NCBI GenBank assembly: GCA_001604005.1
Contig: LVAM01000010.1
Span: 369,924 to 433,923 of the forward strand
Length of the DNA: 64,000 nucleotides
Direction of reading: 5' to 3'
From: Clostridiales bacterium Firm_07
GTDB taxonomy: Bacteria > Bacillota > Clostridia > Oscillospirales > CAG-272
This document shows, one piece after another, positions 19,046 through 28,021 of this stretch (positions within the stretch are counted from its first letter, which is position 1; each line of letters starts with the position of its first letter). Under the pieces are notes generated by a model, which saw nothing but the letters and a program-made list of their open reading frames with translations, did no database searches and was not told where the DNA came from. The position numbers and the translations under genes were made by a program.

Positions 19046-20587
19046 GTGAACACAGGACTTGCCATAGCCCTCATCGCCGCCGCACTGGTTGTGGGCGCGG
19101 TGATCGGCTTTCTCATTCGCCGTATGCTGGCGGAGAAAAAGATCGGCTCAGCCGAAACCGAAGCAAACCGCATTCTGCAAAGCGGAAAACAGCAGGCGGA
19201 AGCTCTCAAAAAAGAGCGACTGCTTGAAGCCAAAGAAGAGATCCTGCAACGTCGCAACGAAACCGAGGCCGAGCTGAAAGAGCGCCGCGCCGAAGTTTCC
19301 CGTATGGAGCACCGCCTCTCGCAAAAAGAGGAGAACCTGGACAGAAAATCGGAGGTGCTGGACCGCAAAACCGAAACCTTGGAGCAAAAGATCGCGGAGA
19401 ACGACGCCTTGCGCGCCGAGATCACCGAAACGCTTGCCAAACACCAAAAGATCCTTGAAAATTTAGCGGGACTCACCGCCGAAGAAGCCAAGCAAGAACT
19501 GATGGAGCGTGTGGAAGGCGAAGTGAAACACGAGCTGGCACAGCGCCTTGACGAGCTGGAATCACAGTTCAAAGAGGACGCCGACGCCAAAGCGCGCAAC
19601 ATTCTTTCTCTTGCCATTCAGCGTTGCGCCACCGACCACGTGGCGGAAGCAACCGTTTCCGTGGTGCAGATCCCCAACGAGGAAATGAAAGGGCGCATCA
19701 TCGGGCGCGAGGGCCGCAACATTCAAAAACTGGAAACCCTCACCGGCGTGGAACTCATCATCGACGACACGCCCGACGCCATCACCCTCTCCGGCTTTGA
19801 TCCCGTGCGCCGCGAAGTGGCGCGCCTGACGCTCGAACGCCTCATTGCCGACGGACGCATCCACCCCGCGCGCATTGAGGAGACCGTGGAAAAATGCCGC
19901 CGCGAAGTGGAAGCCGTCATCAAACAGGCGGGCGAGCGCGCCACGTATGAAGTGGGCATTCCGAACTTGCACCCCGAACTCGTCAAACTGCTCGGCAGAC
20001 TGCGCTACCGCACAAGTTACGGGCAGAACGTACTGAAACACTCGATCGAAGTCGCTTTCCTTGCCGGCATTATGGCGGAGGAACTCGGCGTGGACGCCGC
20101 AACCGCCAAACGCGCGGGACTTCTCCACGATATCGGAAAAGCTTTCCCGCACGATATGGAGGGCACGCACGTGGAACTGGGCGTCAACGTGGCGCGGAAA
20201 TATAAGGAAAGCCCCGAGGTGGTGCACGCCATCGAGGCGCACCACAACGACGTCGAACCCCAAACCGTTGTCGCCGTTCTCGTGCAGGCGGCGGACGCCA
20301 TTTCGGCCTCCCGTCCCGGCGCACGGCGAGAAGACCTTGAAAACTACATCAAGCGTCTGGAAAAACTGGAAGAGATCGCCACCGGTTTCGACGGCGTGGA
20401 AAAAGCCTTTGCCATTCAAGCGGGGCGCGAACTGCGCGTGATGGTCAAACCCGAAGACGTCAGCGACGACGGTATGAAACTGATCGCCCGCGAAATGGCG
20501 AAAAAAATTCAGGACGAAGTCAAATACCCCGGTCAGATCAAAGTCAATCTTATCCGCGAAAGCCGCGCGGTGGATTACGCGAAATGA
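19046..20587 (+). CDS. rny: Ribonuclease Y
   Basis: 513 aa. The endoribonuclease that starts much mRNA decay in Bacillota. Domains in order: an N-terminal membrane anchor (about residues 3-25), a long charged coiled coil (about 30-185), a KH RNA-binding domain ([19 protein letters not shown], about 213-231) and an HD phosphohydrolase domain with the metal site LLHDIGKA. The GTG start at 19046 follows AAGGAGG; the protein begins [20 protein letters not shown], as expected for the anchor. It is a single-gene unit with its own promoter and terminator. Confidence 0.97.
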   Translation: MNTGLAIALIAAALVVGAVIGFLIRRMLAEKKIGSAETEANRILQSGKQQAEALKKERLLEAKEEILQRRNETEAELKERRAEVSRMEHRLSQKEENLDRKSEVLDRKTETLEQKIAENDALRAEITETLAKHQKILENLAGLTAEEAKQELMERVEGEVKHELAQRLDELESQFKEDADAKARNILSLAIQRCATDHVAEATVSVVQIPNEEMKGRIIGREGRNIQKLETLTGVELIIDDTPDAITLSGFDPVRREVARLTLERLIADGRIHPARIEETVEKCRREVEAVIKQAGERATYEVGIPNLHPELVKLLGRLRYRTSYGQNVLKHSIEVAFLAGIMAEELGVDAATAKRAGLLHDIGKAFPHDMEGTHVELGVNVARKYKESPEVVHAIEAHHNDVEPQTVVAVLVQAADAISASRPGARREDLENYIKRLEKLEEIATGFDGVEKAFAIQAGRELRVMVKPEDVSDDGMKLIAREMAKKIQDEVKYPGQIKVNLIRESRAVDYAK

Positions 20588-20593
20588 TCGTCA

Positions 20594-20624
20594 AAAAAGG
20601 CTACCGCACAGCGGTAGCCTTTTT
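20594..20624. terminator. Terminator after rny, bidirectional
   Basis: Stem AAAAAGGCTACCGC/GCGGTAGCCTTTTT (20594-20607 with 20611-20624) with a 3-nt loop; it can also serve the convergent lipoprotein gene. Confidence 0.9.
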
Positions 20625-20639
20625 CTTTTTCGGTTTGGA

Positions 20640-21050
20640 TCAGCGGGCGGCTTTGATGCCTGCGGCGGTGCCGGAATAAACCATCTTGCCGGATTGTTTC
20701 CACTCCTCTTTGGCGTCCTTTTCGTTTTCATAATAAGCTTTTACTTTGTCAAGGGCGTCCTTGGCGGAGCCGGCGTCGGTGAAATACACGATGAGCACGG
20801 CCTCGTTTGTCTTTTCGCCGTCTTTGTTTTCCACGGTTTTGCCGGCGGTCACGACGCAATCGACGCCTTTGACGCCGAAAAGCGTCAAAGCGGCAGGAGC
20901 AACGGTGCTGTCTTTGAGGACGGTATACTTTTCTTCTTTCAGCGCCGCTACCGCTTTATCGGGATCTTTGGCGGGAGCGCAAGAGACCAAAACCGCTGCA
21001 AGAAGGGCGGCGGCAAGCGCCAGAACAAGAATACGTACGAAAGTTTTCAT
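20640..21050 (-). CDS. Small hypothetical lipoprotein
   Basis: 136 aa. A lipoprotein signal peptide with hydrophobic core LALAAALLAAVLV ends in the lipobox VSC (Cys about residue 24), so it should be anchored to the outer face of the membrane. The mature part (about 110 aa) is Lys-rich and alternates short helices and strands (DKAVAALKEEKYTV, DALDKVKAYYENE), resembling small secreted alpha-beta domains of clostridia. No function is recognised. It is a single gene with its own promoter, convergent with rny. Confidence 0.75.
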   Translation of the reverse strand: MKTFVRILVLALAAALLAAVLVSCAPAKDPDKAVAALKEEKYTVLKDSTVAPAALTLFGVKGVDCVVTAGKTVENKDGEKTNEAVLIVYFTDAGSAKDALDKVKAYYENEKDAKEEWKQSGKMVYSGTAAGIKAAR

Positions 21051-21095
21051 TGTAATCTCTCCTTTTTATAATATGGCAGGTTTTCTGCCTTTTTC

Positions 21096-21125
21096 ATTAT
21101 AACACAGACGCGGCGTGCATATCAA
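21096..21125 (-). promoter_or_regulatory. Promoter of the 20640-21050 lipoprotein
   Basis: Minus-strand TTGATA (21120-21125), an 18-nt spacer and TATAAT (21096-21101). Confidence 0.7.
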
Positions 21126-21146
21126 GTTGATTTTGAAAAACAACCC

Positions 21147-22604
21147 TTATTTTCTCTCAAACGTCGTGCCGCTCGGCGTGTCGGTGAGAATAACGCCCTT
21201 TGCCGCCAGTTCGGCGCGGATGCGGTCTGCCTCGGCGTAGTTCTTCGCCTTTTTCGCCGCAGCACGCGCATCGATGGCTTCCTCGATGGCGCGGATCTCG
21301 GGATCTTCGGAATAAACGCGCACGGCGCTTGCCGCCGCGGCGGCTTTTTTCTCGTTTTCCGCCGCCAGACGGTCGGCGGCTTCCAAAAGTCCCAGTGAGA
21401 GCACGCTGTCAAACTCGGCGATGGCGGCGCGTTTGGTGGCGTCGTTCGTGTCGGCTTTGAGCGCGGTATAGAGCGCCGTGACGGCGAGCGAAGTGTTGAG
21501 ATCGCTGTCGAGCGCGTCGGTAAAGGCGGTGCGCAGTGCGGCAAGAGCATTTTCGTCCACGCGCTCGGCCGCGTCTTTTTTCAGCGCGGCGACGCGCGCC
21601 ACCAATTTTTTGTAGGAAACTGCCGCGTTATCGAGATTTTCATAACTGAAAGTCTGCGGACGGCGGTAGTGCGATTGCAGGCAGAAGAGCCGATAAGCAA
21701 GCGGGTCATATCCCTTTTCTTCGAGCAGCGACACCGTGAGAAATTCGCCTTTGGATTTGGACATTTTGCCGCTGTCGGTGTTGAGGTGCAAAACGTGCAT
21801 CCAGCAGTTGCACCATTTGTGCCCGAGATACGCCTCGCTTTGCGCGATCTCGTTGGTGTGGTGCGGAAAAGCGTTGTCGATGCCGCCGCAGTGGATGTCG
21901 AGATGCTCGCCGAGGTGTTTCATACTGATCGAAGAGCACTCGATGTGCCAACCGGGATAACCGACGCCCCACGGGCTGTCCCATTTGAGTTCCTGATCCT
22001 CAAACTTCGATTTGGTGAACCACAAAACGAAATCGGCTTTGTTCCGCTTGTTGTCGTCGCCCTCCACGCCCTCGCGCACGCCGACCGCAAGGTCGTCGGT
22101 GCGAAAATCGTTGAAAACGTAGTAGCGGTCAAGGCGCGAAGTGTCGAAATAAATGTTCCCGCCCGCCGCGTAGGCATATCCCTTTTCCAGAAGCACCGAG
22201 ATGACGTGAATGAAATCGTCGATGCAGTGGGTCGCCGGCTCCACGACGTCGGGGCGGCGAATGTGCAGTTTTGCGCAATCCGAGAAAAAGCAATCGGTAT
22301 AATACGCGGCGATCTCCATCACGCTCTTATGCTCGCGTTTCGCGCCTTTGAGCATTTTATCCTCGCCGGTGTCGCCGTCGCTCGTCAGGTGCCCGACGTC
22401 GGTGATGTTCATCACGCGCTTGACGGCATAACCGATATAGCGCAGATAGCGATCGAGGATGTCTTCCATAATATAGGTGCGCAAATTACCGATGTGTGCG
22501 AAATGATACACGGTAGGTCCGCAGGTGTACATACCGACCTTGCCCGCCTCAAAAGGCACAAATTCTTCCACTTTCCTGCTGGCGGAGTTGTAAAGACGGA
22601 ACAT
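21147..22604 (-). CDS. cysS: Cysteinyl-tRNA synthetase
   Basis: 485 aa, full length. The class I HIGH-type motif is HIGN (in YHFAHIGNLRTYI), preceded by the zinc-site CGPTVY, and the second signature is KMSKSKGEFLTV. Zinc ligands (CS in WHIECSS and the HHTNE region) are in place. It charges tRNA-Cys in the cytoplasm. It starts 2 nt after the cysE stop and shares the cysteine T-box leader, so synthesis of cysteine and of its tRNA synthetase are co-regulated. Confidence 0.97.
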   Translation of the reverse strand: MFRLYNSASRKVEEFVPFEAGKVGMYTCGPTVYHFAHIGNLRTYIMEDILDRYLRYIGYAVKRVMNITDVGHLTSDGDTGEDKMLKGAKREHKSVMEIAAYYTDCFFSDCAKLHIRRPDVVEPATHCIDDFIHVISVLLEKGYAYAAGGNIYFDTSRLDRYYVFNDFRTDDLAVGVREGVEGDDNKRNKADFVLWFTKSKFEDQELKWDSPWGVGYPGWHIECSSISMKHLGEHLDIHCGGIDNAFPHHTNEIAQSEAYLGHKWCNCWMHVLHLNTDSGKMSKSKGEFLTVSLLEEKGYDPLAYRLFCLQSHYRRPQTFSYENLDNAAVSYKKLVARVAALKKDAAERVDENALAALRTAFTDALDSDLNTSLAVTALYTALKADTNDATKRAAIAEFDSVLSLGLLEAADRLAAENEKKAAAAASAVRVYSEDPEIRAIEEAIDARAAAKKAKNYAEADRIRAELAAKGVILTDTPSGTTFERK

Positions 22605-22606
22605 AT

Positions 22607-23395
22607 TTATTCTCCCTTTCCCTTTTCTTTTGTCGTCTTGCGCGCCGTTTTCCCGGCGGGCGCGCTCTCGCGCAGTTCCGCAATCTCTTTTTGCAGTGCC
22701 GACACCGTGCGGGAGAGCGCGCGCAATTCCTGCTGCACGGGGTCGGGAATGTTGACTTGATCGAGATCGCTTGCCACCCGTTTGCCGCGCACGCGCGCCA
22801 CGCGGGCGGGAATGCCCACCGCCGTACCGTCCGCGGGAATATCTTGGAGGACCACCGCGCCCGCGGCGATCTTGGCGTTATCCCCCACCTTGACGGGACC
22901 GAGCACTTTCGCGCCCGCGCCCACCATTACGCCGTTGCCGAGCGTTGGGTGGCGTTTGCCCTCGTCTTTGCCCGTACCGCCGAGCGTGACGCCCTGATAA
23001 AGCGTGCAGTCGTCCCCGATCTCGGCGGTCTCGCCGATGACGACGCCGGTGCCGTGGTCGATGACAAGTCCGCGACCGATCGTCGCGCCGGGGTGGATCT
23101 CGATGCCGGTGAGAAATTTCGCCCCCTGACTGACGGCGCGTGCCGCGAGATCATAGCCTTCCTCATATAATTTGTGCGACAAACGGTGGAAAAGGCGGGC
23201 GTGAAATCCGGAATACAGGAACAGCACTTCCGCGTCGCTGTGCGCGGCGGGATCACGCTCGCGGAACGCCGCCACGTCATAGCGGATCTCGTCTGCCAAC
23301 TTTTCTCCTTTTCGGCGCAATTTCTTTGCCGAATGCGCCGTGATCGACGCGGCGGCAAAAGCGGCGCCGACACACGTTTTGATTGGATTTTTCAT
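22607..23395 (-). CDS. cysE: Serine O-acetyltransferase
   Basis: 262 aa from ATG 23395, which follows AAGGAG. It makes O-acetylserine, the precursor of cysteine. The C-terminal half is the left-handed beta-helix of hexapeptide acyltransferases (IHPGATIGRGLVIDHGTGVVIG, with the catalytic HGTG), followed by GGTGKDEGKRHPTLGNGVMVGAGAKVLG. The N-terminus has a weakly hydrophobic Ala-rich stretch (about 8-22), and the C-terminus ends in a Lys-rich tail. A longer frame extends into the T-box leader and is rejected. Confidence 0.95.
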   Translation of the reverse strand: MKNPIKTCVGAAFAAASITAHSAKKLRRKGEKLADEIRYDVAAFRERDPAAHSDAEVLFLYSGFHARLFHRLSHKLYEEGYDLAARAVSQGAKFLTGIEIHPGATIGRGLVIDHGTGVVIGETAEIGDDCTLYQGVTLGGTGKDEGKRHPTLGNGVMVGAGAKVLGPVKVGDNAKIAAGAVVLQDIPADGTAVGIPARVARVRGKRVASDLDQVNIPDPVQQELRALSRTVSALQKEIAELRESAPAGKTARKTTKEKGKGE

Positions 23396-23399
23396 CGTT

Positions 23400-23657
23400 T
23401 TCTCCTTCAAACAAAAAAACACCCCCGCGCCCAAAAGGCGCAGAGGCGGTGATGACCGCGGTCCCACTCTGCTTCGGGGCTCTCGCCCCCTTTTCCCGCC
23501 GAAAAGCAGGTCTCCCTTAACGCGGGCAACGGCCGCGGATACTCTCTTCCCCCCGGCGTCTCACGGGTGCATATTGCCCTTCTGCCGCGCGCCGCTTTCA
23601 GCCGTGACGACGCTCTCTTTGCCGGCATACCCGGGTTTTCTCCCGATCTCTGACTTT
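23400..23657 (-). promoter_or_regulatory. T-box riboswitch, cysteine specificity
   Basis: The RNA contains the T-box core UGGGACCGCGG (23456-23466), which pairs with the tRNA acceptor end. In the 3' side of stem I it has AAUAUGCACC with a UGC cysteine codon (23569-23571) as the specifier. A GC-rich hairpin and a run of seven U (about 23410-23450) form the terminator. Uncharged tRNA-Cys would stabilise the antiterminator and switch on cysE-cysS. The 5' boundary is estimated from the promoter. Confidence 0.9.
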
Positions 23658-23663
23658 ACTATC

Positions 23664-23692
23664 ATTATACACGCGCGCCCGCTTTTTGTAAA
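23664..23692 (-). promoter_or_regulatory. Promoter of the T-box-cysE-cysS transcript
   Basis: Minus-strand TTTACA (23687-23692), a 17-nt spacer and TATAAT (23664-23669). Confidence 0.82.
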
Positions 23693-23744
23693 GAGTTTTC
23701 CCGAAAAAAATTGCGGAGCGCGTCGCGCTCCGCAAAAGTTTCGA

Positions 23745-24005
23745 TCAACCCGCGTAGTATTTGGAAATGACCACGTACATCACGACGACCAACGCGCAGA
23801 AAAGCACGGCGACCACTGCCGTGAGGCGGGCGAGAATCTTGTCGAACGATTTTTTTCTGGATTTTCCGAAATATGTGTCTGTACTGCCCCCGCCGATGGT
23901 GCCGGAAAGGCTTTTATCCTTGCCGGATTGCATCAGGACGGCAATGACGAGGAAAAGCGCCATCACAAGAAGCGCAATGCCCATAACCCATTCCATTGCC
24001 TGCAT
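23745..24005 (-). CDS. secG: Preprotein translocase subunit SecG
   Basis: 86 aa with two membrane helices (about residues 5-25 and 62-82) and the conserved cytoplasmic loop VLMQSGKDKSLSGTIGGG between them. SecG assists SecYE-SecA protein export. ATG 24005 follows AGGAGG. It is a single gene here; the rnr/smpB neighbours often seen in Bacillota are absent. Confidence 0.93.
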   Translation of the reverse strand: MQAMEWVMGIALLVMALFLVIAVLMQSGKDKSLSGTIGGGSTDTYFGKSRKKSFDKILARLTAVVAVLFCALVVVMYVVISKYYAG

Positions 24006-24051
24006 TTTTTCAGCCTCCTTTTTTCTCTCTGTCCGAGCACATTATAGGGGT

Positions 24052-24080
24052 ATTGTAGCACACTTTCCCGAAAAATGCAA
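24052..24080 (-). promoter_or_regulatory. Possible promoter of secG
   Basis: Minus-strand TTGCAT (24075-24080), a 17-nt spacer and TACAAT (24052-24057). A TATAAT 11 bases further on (24041-24046) lacks a good -35 box, so the exact start is uncertain. Confidence 0.5.
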
Positions 24081-24110
24081 GGGGTTTGAAAAAAATTTTG
24101 CAAAGAGACG

Positions 24111-24602
24111 TCACGGCGTCGAAAAGGAAACGAACGTCAGCGAAACGGCGCCGTTTTGCGCCTTATAGGGCGTGCCGTCCGGTAAAAAGAGATACTGCGC
24201 TTCGCCTGCCGTAACCTTGGTGTGTCCCGCTTCGTCCTTTCCCGCTTTTTGCGCCTCTTTCGCGGCGGCAAGGAGAGAAAAGAGCGGCTCAAACCCCGCC
24301 GCCGCGCCGCCCGCGGTGTGAAATTCGCCCATTGAAAGTTCGATCTCGCCCGCGCCGCGCTTCGAGAGCGTTGTGCCCTCGATCTCCTTTGGCGCATACA
24401 CTGTGATGGTGACGCGGCGCGCGGCGTCCGCGCCCGCGGCGTCTATACGCGCCGCGAACGGTACGCCGTTCATCTCCCCTTCGACGTCGGCGGAAAAATC
24501 GCCGTGCAGAGAAAGGAAACAGTCTCCGTTCTCCCGCGCGCACCCCGAAAGCAGAAAAACGGCAAGAAAAAGAAGAAAACAAAGGATCGCCGCACGCTTC
24601 AT
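24111..24602 (-). CDS. Hypothetical lipoprotein
   Basis: 163 aa from ATG 24602 behind AAGGAG; a longer frame from 24656 would put 18 charged residues before the signal peptide. The signal is hydrophobic (ILCFLLFLAVFLL) and ends in the lipobox LSGC, giving a lipid-anchored extracytoplasmic protein. The mature part begins with a beta-rich stretch (DCFLSLHGDFSADVEGEMNG) and has no recognised family. Divergent from alr. Confidence 0.72.
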   Translation of the reverse strand: MKRAAILCFLLFLAVFLLSGCARENGDCFLSLHGDFSADVEGEMNGVPFAARIDAAGADAARRVTITVYAPKEIEGTTLSKRGAGEIELSMGEFHTAGGAAAGFEPLFSLLAAAKEAQKAGKDEAGHTKVTAGEAQYLFLPDGTPYKAQNGAVSLTFVSFSTP

Positions 24603-24694
24603 TTCGATTTCTCCTTTTCGTTTTTTCACAGCAATATATGCGCGCGGGCGGGGCAAAATGCCGGAAACGCTTGCGAGAAAGCGATTTTTATGTT

Positions 24695-25819
24695 ATGATA
24701 CAAAGAGAAGATACCGCACGCTGTCCTTTGCCGCCCCGCGCCGCGATATACGTTCGCACGGACGTGTTGCAGCGCAATTATCGCCGCGTTGCCGCGCTGG
24801 CGCGAGAAAAAGGCGGGCGGCAAGTGCGCCTTTTTGCCGTGGTGAAAGCCAACGCTTACGGGCACGACGCGCGTCTTGCCGTTCCGGCGTTTCTCGCGGC
24901 GGGTTGCCGCGATTTTGCGGTCGCCACGCCCGAAGAGGGTTTTGCCGTGCGCGAAACGGCGCCGCGCGCGAACATTTTGGTGCTCGGCTACTCGCCGCCC
25001 GCCATCGCCGCCGAAATGGCGGCGGCAAATCTGACGCAAACCGTTTTTTCTCCCGCTTACGCCGACGATCTCGCGCGCGCCGCAAGGCGCGCCGGCGTGC
25101 GGCTTGCCGTACATGTCAAGATCGACACGGGTATGCACCGCCTCGGCTTTTCGCCCGAAGACGTCGATAAAATTTATGTCGCGGCGCGGCGGGAAGGGCT
25201 CTTTCCCACCGGCATTTTCACCCATTTCCCCGCTCCGCGGGAAAAAGAAGAGACCGCCGCCGCGCACGCCGCTTTTACGCGTTGCCGCGCCGCGCTCTCG
25301 GCAAAAGGGCTTGCGCTTTTCTCGCACGCGGCGGCTTCCGGCGCGTTGCTCTCGCAGGAAAGTATCCCCGAGGACGGCGTGCGCAGCGGTATCCTGCTTT
25401 ACGGCTACACGCCCGGCGGCAAGCCTTTTGCCCCCGCCCTTACCCTCACGGCGCCGTTGATACAATGCCGCCGCCTTTTTGCCGGAGAACGCGCGGGTTA
25501 CGGCGGCGCGTTCCGCGCCGAGGGAGCAACGACCGTCGGCATTCTTCCTCTCGGATACGCCGACGGACTTCCCCGCGCGCTTGCGGGTCTTCCCGTTACG
25601 GTGCGGCACGAAAACCGCGCGTATCCCGCCGCGCTTGCGGCGATCTGTATGGATCAGTGCCTTGTCGATCTCGGGGACGCGCCCGCCGCGGCGGGAGACG
25701 CCGTGACACTGTGGCAAAACGCGGCTCTGCCCGCAAAACGTCTCGGCACCATTCCTTATGAAGTTCTCGCCGCCCTCTCGCCGCGCGTACCGCGTATCGC
25801 TGTCAAAGAAAAAGAATAA
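24695..25819 (+). CDS. alr: Alanine racemase
   Basis: About 374 aa. It interconverts L- and D-alanine for peptidoglycan. The PLP lysine is in VVKANAYGHD, the PLP-phosphate contacts are in HVKIDTGMHRLGF, and the catalytic tyrosine region is RAGYGGAF. The barrel is followed by the C-terminal beta domain (AICMDQCLVDLG). The start is weakly supported: ATG 24695 has no clear ribosome site and lies on a TATGAT that could be a -10 box, so a slightly later TTG is possible. It appears to lead an operon with mtnN and a lipoprotein gene. Confidence 0.9.
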   Translation: MIQREDTARCPLPPRAAIYVRTDVLQRNYRRVAALAREKGGRQVRLFAVVKANAYGHDARLAVPAFLAAGCRDFAVATPEEGFAVRETAPRANILVLGYSPPAIAAEMAAANLTQTVFSPAYADDLARAARRAGVRLAVHVKIDTGMHRLGFSPEDVDKIYVAARREGLFPTGIFTHFPAPREKEETAAAHAAFTRCRAALSAKGLALFSHAAASGALLSQESIPEDGVRSGILLYGYTPGGKPFAPALTLTAPLIQCRRLFAGERAGYGGAFRAEGATTVGILPLGYADGLPRALAGLPVTVRHENRAYPAALAAICMDQCLVDLGDAPAAAGDAVTLWQNAALPAKRLGTIPYEVLAALSPRVPRIAVKEKE

Positions 25820-25915
25820 AATATGAAGTGCGTCACAGCGTTTTCGGCGGAACGTATGCCCGCCCAAACGCACGCCGCGTATCTGAAATATCGGAAGTCC
25901 GAAAAGGAGATCCTT

Positions 25916-26641
25916 ATGATGCAAACCGAAAAAGAAAAACAGCTCGGCATTCTGGTCGCGATGGACCTTGAAGCCAAAGGACTTTGCGCCGCACTCACCG
26001 ACGCGCGCGAAGTGACGGTCGGAAAACTGCGCTTTTACACCGGAAACCTGGACGGCTGTCCCGCGGTCATTGCCGTTTCGGGTATCGGAAAGGTCAACGC
26101 CGCGATGACGGCGGAGGCAATGATCCTGACTTTCGGCGTCACGGCGCTCCTCAACACCGGCGTGGCCGGCGGGCTTGCCGAAGGGCTTTCTGTCGGCGAC
26201 GTTGTGGTTGCCGACAGCGTGGTACAGCACGATTTCGACACCACCGCGCTGGGCGATCCCGCGGGGGAGATACCGGGGCTGGGGCTCGTTCATATCCCCG
26301 CCGATCCGCAACTGTTTTCTCTGCTCCTCGCGGCAGCGGAAGAAGAAGGCGCCGCTCCGCGCGCGGGGTGCATCGCCTCCGGCGACCTTTTCGTCGCGGA
26401 CGCGAAACATAAAGCGGCGATACGACAGGAATTCGACGCCGTCGCCTGCGAAATGGAGGGCGGGGCGCTGGGACAAGTTGCCGCCCTCAACGGCGTTCCC
26501 TTTGCCTTGATGCGCGCCGTCTCCGACGGCGGCGACGGAATGGAATACGCGCAGTTTGCGCCGATGGCGGCAAATATGTCCTGCCGCGTGGCGCGCGCGT
26601 TTGCGCGCCTTTACGCCAATCACGTCAAAAAGGAGCCCTGA
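25916..26641 (+). CDS. mtnN: 5'-methylthioadenosine/S-adenosylhomocysteine nucleosidase
   Basis: 241 aa from ATG 25916, six bases after AAGGAG (the next codon is also ATG). It cleaves adenine from MTA and SAH, recycling methionine and removing methylation by-products. Signatures: GILVAMDLEAKGL, VSGIGKVNAAMTAEA, NTGVAGGL, and the nucleoside site CEMEGGALGQVAALNGVPF followed by MRAVSDGGD with the catalytic Asp. It lies 96 nt after alr, and the following lipoprotein starts 2 nt after its stop. Confidence 0.93.
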   Translation: MMQTEKEKQLGILVAMDLEAKGLCAALTDAREVTVGKLRFYTGNLDGCPAVIAVSGIGKVNAAMTAEAMILTFGVTALLNTGVAGGLAEGLSVGDVVVADSVVQHDFDTTALGDPAGEIPGLGLVHIPADPQLFSLLLAAAEEEGAAPRAGCIASGDLFVADAKHKAAIRQEFDAVACEMEGGALGQVAALNGVPFALMRAVSDGGDGMEYAQFAPMAANMSCRVARAFARLYANHVKKEP

Positions 26642-26642
26642 T

Positions 26643-27761
26643 ATGAAGCGCTTTTCGGCATTTTTGCTTGCTTTTCTTCTCCTTTTTGCCCTGTTCGGGT
26701 GCAAAAAACAACCCGAGAGCGCGCCGCCCGCGCCCGATGAAAGCGCACCCGCGGCGGTGCTGATCGCAAACGGACGGGAAACGCGCGTGTCGCTTGCGGG
26801 GCTTGACGGTTGGGCGCTCCCCGATGCGCCGACTCTTGACGGTCGCGTCTTCGTTGCGTGGCAACAAGTGGGCGGCGGGCTGTATCTCGCCGGCGAAACC
26901 TATGACGCGCCGTTGCCGCAAAGCGGCGAGATCACCTTCCGCGCGCTGGGCGTGCGCTTTGGGGCTTTACCCGAAACGACGCCGCACGTGGATACGCATA
27001 CGCTGGAATTTTCCTTTTCCGTGGACGGCGCCGACGTGCGTGCGCTTGCGGGTGCCGCGGATCTGAAAATCGGCTTGCTCTTGGCGCCGTACGCCTCGGT
27101 GACGGGCGGAACGCGTACCTTTACCGTGGATTCTCTTGCGGCGGGACTGCAAAATTTTTCTCTCTCGCCCGATCTTGCCGCCGACAAAGATTACACCGTC
27201 TCCGGCGCGACGGGGACGATCGCCGACAGCGAAATCCTGGAAAAATTCGCCGCGCGCCCCTATCTCTCCTTTTGCCACGGCACGCGCGTGGAAGTCGTCT
27301 ACGGCTCTTATCTTCCGCTTGTCCACACCGCCTCGCTTTACGGTGCCGCGGCGCTCTCAACCGAGGATCTGCGCGACGCGGCAAGTGCCGCATACCCCCA
27401 CGCCGTCACGACCGACGCCGGCGTATATTTTTCTCCCTTGCCCGCCGCCGAATATGCGGCGCGGCGCGCCTTGCTTGACAAAGCGGTCTTTGTGGACAGT
27501 GCCGCGGGGCGCGTGGAAAGCCGTTTTTCGCTGAACAACGTTGATTTTTCGGATTTTCAATACTATCGCTCTCCCTACCGCGTGGATCGCGTGGAGGAGG
27601 ACGCCGAGGCGGGAACTTCCACTTTCGTGGTGGTGGGCGCCGACGATCCGGCGGCGTTTGCCGACATTTCCGCCTATTACGTGGGCGGCTCTTACCGCCC
27701 GCCGCGCTCCTCCGAATGGCGCGCCGACGGTCTCTATATCACGATCTCCAACCGCGCGTGA
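26643..27761 (+). CDS. Hypothetical lipoprotein, two-part extracellular protein
   Basis: 372 aa, starting two bases after the mtnN stop. Signal peptide FSAFLLAFLLLFALFG with lipobox LFGC (Cys about residue 20), then a Pro/Glu/Ser/Ala linker. The mature protein is rich in beta-strands (RTFTVDSLAAGLQNFSL, ESRFSLNNVDFSDFQYYRS) and ends with an acidic and aromatic region. I recognise no family. Coupling to mtnN suggests co-expression, not necessarily shared function. Confidence 0.75.
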   Translation: MKRFSAFLLAFLLLFALFGCKKQPESAPPAPDESAPAAVLIANGRETRVSLAGLDGWALPDAPTLDGRVFVAWQQVGGGLYLAGETYDAPLPQSGEITFRALGVRFGALPETTPHVDTHTLEFSFSVDGADVRALAGAADLKIGLLLAPYASVTGGTRTFTVDSLAAGLQNFSLSPDLAADKDYTVSGATGTIADSEILEKFAARPYLSFCHGTRVEVVYGSYLPLVHTASLYGAAALSTEDLRDAASAAYPHAVTTDAGVYFSPLPAAEYAARRALLDKAVFVDSAAGRVESRFSLNNVDFSDFQYYRSPYRVDRVEEDAEAGTSTFVVVGADDPAAFADISAYYVGGSYRPPRSSEWRADGLYITISNRA

Positions 27762-27895
27762 CGTTGGAAAGTCAGGCGGGGGACTTCTCCCGTTCCCCCT
27801 TGCAAAACTTTCGGGCAAAGGAAAGACAACCGACAGTCGAAAGTAAAAATGATAGTTATCGGTGTTCGTTTCGCGTTTTTGTATCACCGATAAAT

Positions 27896-27927
27896 AAAAA
27901 ACCTCTTTCAAACGAAAGAGGTTTTTT
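27896..27927. terminator. Bidirectional terminator
   Basis: Stem AAAAAACCTCTTTC/GAAAGAGGTTTTTT (27896-27909 with 27914-27927) with loop AAAC, after the lipoprotein gene. Confidence 0.9.
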
Positions 27928-27980
27928 CTATGCTGTTTTGCTTTTCCCTTTTGCTCCGAAAAATCGGGAAAAGGGTACGG

Positions 27981-28008
27981 GAGAGGGCTTTTCTCCGAAA
28001 GCCCTCTC
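27981..28008. repeat. Inverted repeat, possible intergenic hairpin family
   Basis: Stem GAGAGGGCTTT/AAAGCCCTCTC (27981-27991 with 27998-28008). Its AGGGCTTT/AAAGCCCT core is the same as that of the hairpin at 63739-63773. It may also terminate the giant lipoprotein gene that ends at 28022. Confidence 0.6.
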
Positions 28009-28021
28009 CGCTTGAAATCGC

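Noticed and set aside
24690..24710. Leaderless start or promoter at the alr start
   Set aside because: TTGCGA and TATGAT with 17-nt spacing are visible, but TATGAT overlaps the likely ATG, so I did not list it as a promoter.
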